64,000 nucleotides of DNA from Pomphorhynchus laevis (taxonomy: Eukaryota > Acanthocephala > Palaeacanthocephala > Echinorhynchida > Pomphorhynchidae): the NCBI GenBank assembly GCA_012934845.2, contig WNNJ02001344.1, positions 62,001 through 126,000 of the forward strand, in the 5' to 3' direction. The notes below the pieces were generated by a model. It was given only the letters and a program-made list of their open reading frames with translations. It ran no database searches and was not told the DNA's origin. Positions 21,601-31,800 of this stretch are shown here, one piece after another (the first letter of the stretch is position 1; the number at the start of each line of letters is the position of its first letter). The translations under genes and the position numbers were made by a program.

Positions 21601-22597
21601 TAGGGGAGATGGAGCGCCATCGAATTTTTGGGCGGGTGTGGACAACTTGAAAATTTCCGTTGATGTTTCGGATGGAGAGAGATGCTTAGCCGTTTTCTTC
21701 GCGACGGCGTTTTTCGATGCGGGCAGATGAGAGTTGAGCGATTTCGGATGGGGACGATCGGGGAAAATGCGAGTGGCTGAAGAGGACATGAGTTTGAATC
21801 GTTGGGAGAGGACAGAATACGCATGAGAGCAATGCTTGAAAACAATTTTTAGGAGAGGGGGCTGAGAATGATAAGATTGATAAGATTTATTTAGGCGGAT
21901 GAATGTGACAGGAGGGATGTTGTTGAAAAAGGACGGTTTACCCGCAGGAACAAGATACGAGATGATGGATCTTAATGCGGAAACATCGTGGTCGAGACGT
22001 GCTTGTGGAGATAAAGAGGTGGAAGGAGTGATATTAGTGACAAGGACGCAACGATCGCGAGAAGGAAAGCGTTTCCGTAAAGAAGGACGAGTAACGTGAG
22101 TTGGTGAGATCACGATAGGAGAGCTGGGAGTTGAGGATATCAAGGGAGTAGGTTTAAAAGCCGAAGACAAAGAGGATTTGGATAATATAGAGGGTGGTAA
22201 GCGATGTAAGGAAAGGTTATGAGTGGAAGGATTGTGGAGGTTATTTTGATTGAGTGATGTAGGTTATTGAGAAACGAGACAGAAGGGAAGATACGGGATG
22301 TGTCTTGATGTGAAGACATGGGATTATAAGTGCATGTGATGACAGGATCAGTGGGTTGACAAAGGATATCAGAAACGACTGGGGTGGTTTGAGTGGACAC
22401 GTTGAAGTTTGATATGTTCTTATGGGAGAGGTCACGCATGAGTTTGTTGACACAAAAGCCGCATAGGAAGTCTTCTTTAGACTTACTGCTGTCGCATGTG
22501 ATTGTAGTCCAGACGCTCCAGTCGTGTGTCGAGCACTGTACTTGTAGTTGAGCACAGTTGGTGTCGGTCGTAGCTGTCTTCTTACGTCCTCCCATCA
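21538..22597 (-). pseudogene. LINE family C ORF1 (decayed)
   Basis: It starts MGGRKKTATTD at about 22597, just downstream of the repeat leader. An early Cys/His group (QVQCSTHDWSVW, ITCD, DFLCGFC) resembles a zinc-binding ORF1 module. From about 22100 a second segment has RCVLVTNITP and ARLDHDVSALRSII, an RRM-like pattern, then a basic Ser/Pro-rich tail. ORF1 of CR1-like LINEs binds element RNA. At least one frame change separates the two segments. Confidence 0.6.
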
Positions 22598-22629
22598 ACG
22601 TCCTTGTGTGTTAAAACTTAAATTTGCTA

Positions 22630-22780
22630 GATTGATCTGGAACTGGATTGATATGGAACTGTATTGATCTTGAACTGGATTGATCTTGAACTGGATTGAT
22701 CTTGAACTGGATTGATCTTGAACTGGATTGATCTTGAACTGGATTGATCTTGAACTGGATTGATCTGAAACTGGATTGAT
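22630..22780 (-). repeat. 16-bp tandem repeat in LINE C leader
   Basis: The unit on the plus strand is TGATCTTGAACTGGAT, about nine copies, nearly perfect in the centre and degenerate at the edges. It lies directly upstream of ORF1 in element orientation, where LINE 5' UTRs often carry promoter repeats. Confidence 0.85.
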
Positions 22781-22861
22781 TGTGTGTTTAATCTGTTAAA
22801 ATTGTTGTTCTCTTATTCTTAATCTACTACTAAAGTTGTAGTTATCAACAAGAAAGTTTAA

Positions 22862-23689
22862 ACTGGACCTAGTATTAAACATTTCGAAGTGCTCTCATAT
22901 ACGGCTCGGTAGATCCTATGTTTTTCCCTTGTATAGTGTCGAGTCCTGTAGAATTATTTCGACTAATCAAATTCGTGAACTTGTCATACTTTTGCAATTG
23001 ACACTGAAAACTAGAATGGACACTGATAAACGCTGCAGATCCACAATAAAGATAATTTATCTGATTAAAAACCTTTTGTCAGTATCTTCACTCTGCTTTG
23101 TTCTGCTATTCAACGCACAAGTTCGTCCTCACATTGAATATGTCATCCAAGCGTCGTTGCCTTCCACGACTGGCGAAATGAGAGACCTAGAGAAAATTCT
23201 AAGGCGTGGCAGCAAACTCATTCGAGGAGGTGAAAGGACGATTTATAATGTTCAATTAATATCGATGGATATGATGTCAGTGCAAACCAGACTACTCGTT
23301 CTGAATCTACTCGCGATGTGGTATAAAGTTAAGGGGGCGGATAAATATCCTAGCTACTGTGTTGAAGTGAATGTCTGACAAAGTCATAGAGGCCATTCAC
23401 TTTTGTTGCGCACAAGTCAAATTGGAATGTTCACAATGGTATCGCGATTGTCATGCATAGCGTTAAAGTTGTGGAACTCATTACCACATGACATCGTGGC
23501 TGTATCATCACTAAGACAATTCAAGGATTTGACCAACAGTTGGATGATACATGCGGATCAAGACAACATTAGAAAACTTTATCCTTGGATTGCTCGTTAC
23601 TGATATTTTGCGTTTGCTTGTAATTTTTGTGTTGTAGAATAAGCAGGCAAAACGGCCTTTTCGGTCAAAGCCCTGTATATATAATAATA
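22862..23689 (+). mobile_element. LINE family D, segment 3 (RT thumb and 3' end)
   Basis: The frame resumes with LNISKCSHIRLG and continues to QVRPHIEYVIQ, RDLEKILRRGSKLI and, after a frame change at about 23400, CIALKLWNSLPHDIVAVSSL and LYPWIARY. The 3' UTR is short and ends in CCCTGTATAT(AATA)n at 23689. Together with the segments at 15.2-17.05 and 18.1-18.83 kb this makes one LINE of about 3.4 kb. Confidence 0.85.
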
Positions 23690-24815
23690 AACACGAAAGA
23701 GTGACGGAGTCGATGCTTAGAAAGAATACAGTCGGAATCGAACCAGGGAACATGACGCAAGCGCTGAAAACGTCGGGTATCGAATAGACAGAAGGTGATT
23801 GAGGACAGTCTTAAGTTCAAAATTAAACAAAATGTAGAGATCATTCGAAGAAAGATAGTCAAGTGGAAGTGAAAAGAGTATAGAATTGAGTAAGGCTGTG
23901 CAGAGAATAGAGATATCGATAACTTTCCAGGGTCGATTTGGAGTAGCTAATGTAAAGTGCGGAGAAAGGGGATGGGGACGAGTAAGAGTAAGAGTGATAA
24001 GGAAATGATCGGAGAAACCAGTATCCGTAATTAACAAAGAGGCATAGTCATTGAAGCAGTTGAGAACATCAATGATGTCGAGAGCACCACCGAGAATATT
24101 AGTGGGACTTGTTAAAAGTAATTTATAGTTAAAATCAGAAGAAAGGTTATTTAGAGTAATACAGTCAGAGTCAGCTGGGCGTTCAAGATGATTGTTAAAG
24201 TCACCGATAACAAAACAAAGAGTATAAGACAATGAACAATAAGAATGAAGATCTGCAAGCTCGGTTAAGAACATAAGTTAGGGGTAGCTGAGCCTGGACG
24301 GTATACAATTACAAGTTCGAGAAGGAAAAAAGTTGATGATCTGCATATGATCAATTCGAACGAAGTGAACGGATGTTAGCATTAATTTTGCGTAGACGTT
24401 GGATTACGAGCGATGGCAACAATACAATCATGGTTAGAAGCAGTAGATGTCGAAGATTTGTTTGGACGAGCTGATTCAATTAGAGAAAAGCCAGAGCAAA
24501 ATAGTCGACGACTAGCAATACTGTCAATGTCAGAGTGCCTGCATTCGGTAATGCAGATAAAGATGATTAATAATTGATCGAAGAAATCAAGGAGCTGATC
24601 AGCTTTATGAAGAATTGAGCGAGTGTTGAAAATACTAAGACGAAAAGTATGTTCATGAGCGAGATCAACTAGCAAAAAAGACTGGATATACACGACGTTA
24701 TCGAAATTTTAGCCTCGTACGTACGACGTGAAAATTAATTTTCGTTTATTTTTTGAAATAATTTATTAACTGCCTGTGAAAATTGACTGGAGGTTGTGAT
24801 TCAGGTTTCTCAGTA
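23690..24815 (-). mobile_element. LINE family C, copy 6 (endonuclease region)
   Basis: The minus frame has STRSILHKADQLLDFF near 24600, FICITECRHS near 24540, LCFVIGDFNNHLERPADSD near 24200 and TDTGFSDHFLITLTL near 24010, the three signature stretches of an AP-like endonuclease. Both ends are truncated. The left end abuts the tail of LINE D. Confidence 0.75.
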
Positions 24816-25080
24816 AATGTGTTATTTTCGATTTATCAAAGGCATTCGATCGAACACTTCATATTGTTTATCATTGAGGCCACTTTTGAAACATCATAAT
24901 CTTAATATTGTGCACATTTAACGATATAATAGTTATTGGATTGAGTATATCATATAGAAAAAATATCACAGTCAATTTGCCGTGATTCAGACTGCTAATA
25001 CTGTCAAAAGATTGCTCTACGAAAAAGTCAACTAACAGATCTGACTTCGATAGAATCAAGCGAGCATTAAAGATAAGGTG
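24816..25080 (+). pseudogene. LINE RT motif A fragment
   Basis: A plus-strand frame reads VIFDLSKAFDRTLH at about 24823-24865, the Asp-bearing palm motif of LINE RTs. The following codons are decayed. Family uncertain, similar in style to D. Confidence 0.55.
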
Positions 25081-25502
25081 ATAATTATATCACCTTATCA
25101 CCTTGATAATATATAATATATAAAAATATAAATTATATTTCACCAATATATATTATATATTAATTATATATTTTACAAAATATCAATTTTGTAAACTATA
25201 GTTGGTATGGAGGAAATAGTGGTCGCCAGCAAATTTTAGATGATTGACAACAAATTTTTGAAGATGGATGCAAAATCAGATATTCATATTTGAATGTACG
25301 CTGTATCCAAGTTGATTTTATACGTAATGAATGATTTATCTTATAATTTCATATATATATTACCAATTAATATAAAAGTAAATATGATTTATGTGTAAAG
25401 TTTTTGTAAATAAAGTTTTTTTTAATTGTTAAAACTTGTATTGCCAGTTAGATTGATTATAACTTTAAACGATAAACATTTTGTAATGTTAGCCGTTTGT
25501 AG
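25081..25502 (+). promoter_or_regulatory. Upstream region of UTP20, no motif identified
   Basis: About 420 bp of very AT-rich sequence between the last LINE remnant and the UTP20 start codon. It must contain the proximal promoter and 5' UTR unless these extend into the LINE cluster. I see no convincing TATA or initiator element against the background composition. A short inverted repeat lies at its left edge (25074-25097). Confidence 0.3.
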
Positions 25503-25812
25503 ATGGCTCCAATAAAAAAGCATAAAGGGCTTGGCCGACCGAGAAAATTACAGAACAGATATAAGGTAAAATTATTATGGAGTGTGGCACATTTTGATTG
25601 TTTGATTATTTAATTTTAGTTTCAAACTTTGGCAGAACGCCTTTCAACTATAAATCTGAGTAAAATTTACAGACGACAGTACTCAGCTGATGATAATGTA
25701 ATTTGAACTGTTTGCGTAAATTAACCTATTATTTTCTTGTAGTCGACTACATTGTCGAAATTTAACGAGGAACTAGAACGATTGTCTCAACTTGATCTTA
25801 CTCGGGATTATG
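25503..25812 (+). CDS. UTP20: UTP20 exons 1-3
   Basis: Exon 1 25503-25565, exon 2 25620-25697, exon 3 25743-25812 (ends phase 1). Introns are 54 and 45 bp. Encodes the basic N-terminus, FQTLAERLSTINLSKIYRR and FNEELERLSQLDLTRDY, matching human FLTFAERL...IHRI and LLKWRELNLTEHF. Confidence 0.92.
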
Positions 25813-28800
25813 GTATGTTGTTCACATTTGACAAAACTCATTAAGGTTCTATTTTGTAAAGTAAAATATATAATTTATAAATATATTTTTTATAATTTTT
25901 AGCTAACATTTTAATATTTTGATTTTCATTTAACAAAATTATTTTTAATTCCCTCTGTAATACCATTACTGTTGCTGTTGTCTACGATAAAATTTTTTAG
26001 CAAAAGACTAAGTTTTATATCGTATGATATCGGAGCTACATAATTAATTTATAACTAATATATAATTAATGATTACTCATCAATCAACAAGTCTTCATTT
26101 GAATACATATTTCCTTTATATATAATGTAATATATAGTGTAATATTTCATATATTATATATCCTTTATATATTATTAAATATGAATACATATCTCCTTTA
26201 AATGTTAATATCAATCTACCACAAAATCAGTATACAAAAATGTCATAGGCTTTTGAGGAACAATGAATACAACTTTTTAGCTGCTGCAAGTTTGAATATG
26301 TAGGAAGAGCTGTTGTCACTGACAGACCGAATTTATAAATGACAGAAGGAAGGGATTACTTAACAAAATGCTATTAAATAATGTCACTAGAAAGTTATTA
26401 GTATGATAACCTACACTGATTGCATAAGAGTTCAGCCGCCTACTAAATTGATCACGAAGTTCTTTAGTTTGGTTAACTATGTTTTTAAGATCTCTTTCCG
26501 CAACGCATAACTTTATTTCTATAGGCTTATTTTTTCTAGTCGATGTCTAAATATTCGACGAACGTTCTAAATCAACATCTTTGAACAAATCTAAATAGAA
26601 GGTACTTCGGACCGTTCGTAGGTAGAGAACTAAGGTCCACGGATTGAGAAATATTAGACGACCGGAATCTGATGCTTGTCATGATTTTGAATAAAGAGTA
26701 AACTCAAGGCGACCATAAAATTTACTATAATTTATACTAATTAAAACAAGAATAATCAAAGCTGCCTTTAATTCTCTAATTAAAGGCATAAAATATTAAT
26801 TCATAAAATATTAATTTTATGAATAAACTTTTCAAAACTTGCTTTCAAGCCTACTCTTCAAACTTGACGTCTCCTCATCCGCATACGTGTTCAAAACTCA
26901 CTGATGTAAATGTTATGAAAAGTATTTTGTATTGTAGAAATTTTCTATAGGAAGAATCCTATCGAAAAAATGTGCTATACCTAAACTTTACAGACGAAAT
27001 AAACTCTCAACATTATACAACAGTGACAATTGAAGGAGGGAGAATGTTCAGCCATTATTAGTGTTCTGCACTCATTGCAGTTGTTGTGAGAGTTGATTAT
27101 TTTACATGTTTATTTAAGGATAATAAAGGACAGGAACATAGCTTAGCCAATTTTCCAGGATAACAGAGAGTTTTGCATCTACTTCTCGTAGCATTTATTA
27201 TTTGCCACGCCCGATGTTTTCCAACTATATAGCACGTATGCGCATCTCTAAAATTTCCAACGAATAAAAAAGTGATCGTCTTGAAGGAGAAGGGCGCTAA
27301 GGCTTTTGCTAAAGTCGTCTAAAGTGATAGTCTAAAGTCGTCTAAAATGGTACTCATTTCAAAGGATAAAACTAGGCTCAACTTTCGACCGATTACTTTG
27401 TATTCCGTTTTTGGGAAGTTGCTTGAATTATGTTTTCGCAAAAGATTTCTTTACACTTACAGTGCTGTACCGGGTGATGATCAATTTGCTTAACGAGAAA
27501 ATCAGTAATCGGTTAATGCTCTTTTGCTTCTACAAAAAAAAGCGATGTTGACATTTTGACAGTTATACTGTATGTATCCCAATTTGCATTCAAACAGACA
27601 TTGAAAAAGCATTCGAGAGTAATAAAAAAATGATTTTGAGTAGAAAAGGCATTTGAACAATAAGTGGTTTCGATGATTTTTTCGACTGCTATCTGATTGA
27701 AGCAGTCGAAAATATAGCAGATAAAACAAATATCTAAAGATGAAGCTGTAAATAAAAAATCAATTTAAATTCGATAATTAACTTTTTATCCGTATAAAAC
27801 TTATAAAAGATAATTAATTTAGCGTGTATAAAGTGCTGTTGTGCTTATTCCAAAGAGCAAATATCGAAACTTAGTAACAAACACGTTTTTCCTAAAGATC
27901 GTTTTTAAAAATCATTAATGTGTGATTGTTTATAAATCGCAAATGTGTCTGATACATCAACTCGAATAATCGAATAAACGTAATTATGATATTATGTTTT
28001 TTTTATTTTATAAAAAAAACAAAATATTATAAAAATATCTAATTTATTGTAAAATGTAGTTGCGAGAAATTTAGTAATTGTGCATAAAAATTATTAAATA
28101 TTATACTTAAACAATTACTGTCTATGCATATTTCATGAATATATGACAACTTTCTATCCTAAATTATTGTAACGCTAAATTACCTGTTATTTAGCAATGT
28201 ATTATAAACAACACAAATTCAAGTACGTCAACATTCAACAAATTGTACACCATAAGGTAACATATTTTCTTATTTTCTTTTTCCAAGTGTATAATTTAGG
28301 CTGAAATTGTTAAATCGCTAATTGAATCTATAGACCATTGTACATGTGCTTCATCTATCTCATCGTTTTGTCAGTGAGTGTCAAATGTCATTAACTTTTA
28401 GTAACTTATATTTACTTGCCAATTTAGTTATTTGCGTTTTTATTTTGTTATATTTCATAAAGCAAAATAACTTCTGTTGGCTTCACGGTCAATGTGTTTA
28501 CACTCTACTTTAATAGAAGAAATAATACACTCTACTATCTTCAAACAATCTTTGAAGAAATAAAGGTAAAACACCTAAAAAACGCGAGACCTTCGAATGA
28601 AGTCTTTATTAAAAGAGATTCCATTATACAAAGACTATCACTTAACGAAGAATATTTTAAATTAAACAAATATGACATGGCAAACGCGTGACCTAGATTA
28701 GCAAAGCTATCTAGTGACGAACATTCTCCTTCTGCAGCCTGTCTCAAATTGCTTAACTTCGATTCTAGAACTAAGATAAGTCAGTTCATTATTAAAAGAT

Positions 28801-31800
28801 CTACTTTGCAATGGAAAGATTTATCAGTAGGCAAAATGATTTTCATCCCTAAAGGGAAAATCAGAACAATTAATCAGGTTCAACATATTCGTCCAATAAC
28901 TCTGTCAAATCAATTACTCAATATTTTTGAAAGATCACTAGCAAAGAAACTCTACAGCTGGTATTAACGTTCTGGGTTTTTCCTAACTGGGTGTATGGCT
29001 TCCGTAAGAAATGTTCTGTACATATCGCAGTCAGACTAAATGCTAACACATTTAGTCATAGTAGAAATTATGATTGTTTTTGTAAAGATCATTATTTCTA
29101 CAGGAGTGATCACCAAACCGTATATTTAATCTCTATTTCACTGCTAATCGTTTACATGAGAAACCTTAAAATTTAGATCTACTGCGAAATTTAAAACGTT
29201 CATTGTTTAAATTCCATATTCAGCTACAATTAAACTACTTTGTTTACAATAATCAAATATTCAAGCTGCATGTTAATGACAGTATGGAATATTATTGTGA
29301 TTTTTGTTAATGCCGATAATTTATGTTATTCTCGCTTAAATTAACATAGCATTTTACACTAAAATTGTTTAATTGAGGATTTTTGCTTAAAAATAGTAAA
29401 ATTCCTCAAATTAAAAATATTTGTCTTTAATTTTAAAAAGATTTTCAAATAGATATCGCAATGATTTTTTTTACAAATTAGCTACGGATTTGCTATTTTA
29501 CTCCATTAAACTAAAACTCATGATTTGCTTTTTTCAAATGTCTTATTATTTTTCTCATAATAAATTACCTTGACAACTTTGTAGTTTTTAATCATATAAT
29601 TTAAACAATGGAGTGCGGCTAACCGAAACCAATCTTATTTTTCGTCGGTAACTTCAAATTTAAAAAGCAATTTAAATAACTTCATCTAAAAGACACGTTT
29701 TGTTTACGTTTTTGAACCTTACGTTTTGCAGCCTTGACAGACTTTTTTACTTTACGAAGAAGGGTAAAATCAATTTACTTTATTTGATCAATTTTATTAA
29801 ATTTTGTCATTCAGTTATTTATTTTGTTTATGTTATATCCAAGTGATTTATGAATATAACAAGGAATAAATTAAATATATATAATTATATTACAATAAAT
29901 ATAATATTATAATTTAGTAATTAAATTTACTTTAATGAAATTTTGTTGCATCAGTTTGTTCAATCGTGTCATATGTCTTCGAATGCACATTTAATTGGGC
30001 TCACTGACAAAACCTTGTCCTTTAACTAGAACGTGAACTAGAACGAAAATATTAATTAAATTTTTTCAATTTTAAAATGAAAAAGATATTACCAACACAA
30101 ATTTATCTTAGCATCGTTCATGCTATATCAAGTTATATCGAATGTTAAATTGCTTTTTTAACATTGATGTTTTATAAATATTAATAATGTTATTTAATAA
30201 CTTTTTTATAAATAAGTTTTTTTTATAAAAAATGTTATTACACAACAATTTCGATATAGGCTGTGGTCAGCGCTTGCTGCAGATCTTCAGAGAGAGTTTT
30301 ATCTGTTCTATCCAGTTGTATTCAAGTGCCTACGAAGAACCCTATTCAAATTTGACGAGGACAAGTGTGTAATTGAACCTGTATTTCAATCACTATCATT
30401 CATATTTAATGCAACTTGGAGAGTTCTTTGCTTTAATTTTAAAAAAATATTCAGGTAACAAATCAACTTGTTTTGAGATTTAATTTTAGTATTTGAAATA
30501 TATTTTCCATGTTTATTTTCTGATACTAATTATTTCTTGTTATTAATTAGTATTTATCGAAGTTTAAGATAATTAAAGCATGCATAATTCACAATAATTC
30601 ATTTTTGTTTCCGTCATTTAAATTATTATATTTTTCCATCATATAAATTATTTAATTACACAAATTATCAGTTTGTGTAATTAATTGAAATATCTCTCAC
30701 TTTTAAAAATATAATAGTTTACAAATTTGATTATGACTTATCCAGTATTTTTATTAGTATACGAATCGTAAATTAATGGACACAAAATATTTAAGTTTGT
30801 AATAATAATCTAATGTTTTGATCGAATTATGAAATATTTTTAATAATGTTTTATTTATCAGACTATTATTATGTTATTATCTGATAATTATTATTGAAAT
30901 GATATTAATAACATTTACCATTTCAGTGACATGATAACGTCGTCATCTTATCAATTATCGTTATATTATGGTCGTTATATTATGGTCGTTATATTATCGT
31001 CGTTATATTATGGTCGTTATATTATCGTCGTTATATTATGGTCGTTATATTATCGTCGTTATATTATGGTCGTTATATTATCGTCGTTATCCTATCGTCG
31101 TTATCCTATCGTCGTTATCCTATCGTCGTTATCCTGTCGTCGTCATATTATGGTCGTTATATTATCGTAGTTATCTTATCGTCGTTATCTTATCGTCGTT
31201 ATCTTATCGTCGTTATCTTATCGTCGTTATCTTATCGTCGTTATCTTATCGTCGTTATCTTATCGTCGTTATCTTATCGTCGTTATCTTATCGTCGTTAT
31301 CTTATCGTCGTTATCTTATCGTCGTTATCTTATCGTCGTTATCTTATCGTCGTTATCTTATCGTCGTTATCTTATCGTTGTTATCCTTTTGTCGTTATCT
31401 TATCGCCGTTACCTTATCATCGTTACCTTATCGTCGTTATCTTATCGTAGTTATCTTATCATCGTTATCTTATCGTCGTTATCTTATCGTCGTTATCTTA
31501 TCGTCGTTATCTTATCGTCGTTATCTTATCGTCGTTATCTTATCGTCGTTATCTTATCGTCGTTATCTTATCGTCGTTATCTTATCGTCGTTATCTTATC
31601 GTCGTTATCTTATCGTCGTTATCTTATCGTCGTTATCTTATCGTCGTTATCTTATCGTCGTTATCTTATCGTCGTTATCTTATCGTCGTTATCTTATCGT
31701 CGTTATCTTATCGTCGTTATCTTATCGTCGTTATCTTATCGTCGTTATCTTATCGTCGTTATCTTATCGTCGTTATCTTATCGTTGTTATTTCACAAAAT

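Larger units (their letters stand above)
18829..22861 (-). mobile_element. LINE family C, copy 8, nearly full length, inserted in LINE D
   Basis: On the minus strand this copy has a leader with 16-bp tandem repeats (22630-22780), ORF1, an endonuclease, an RT and the 3' terminal hairpin at 18856-18869 followed by CACGTAAAAATAAATC and a T-rich end. It is flanked by ACTGACCTA (18820-18828) and ACTGGACCTA (22862-22871), a probable 9-10 bp target-site duplication. D coding sequence continues in frame across the site (NTDL / VLNISKC). Length about 4.03 kb. ORFs are broken by several frameshifts and by one internal deletion in the RT N-terminus relative to copy 1. Confidence 0.85.

Noticed and set aside
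30961-31785. Possible CRISPR array
   Set aside because: Units are 14 bp, contiguous and without unique spacers, in a eukaryotic intron.
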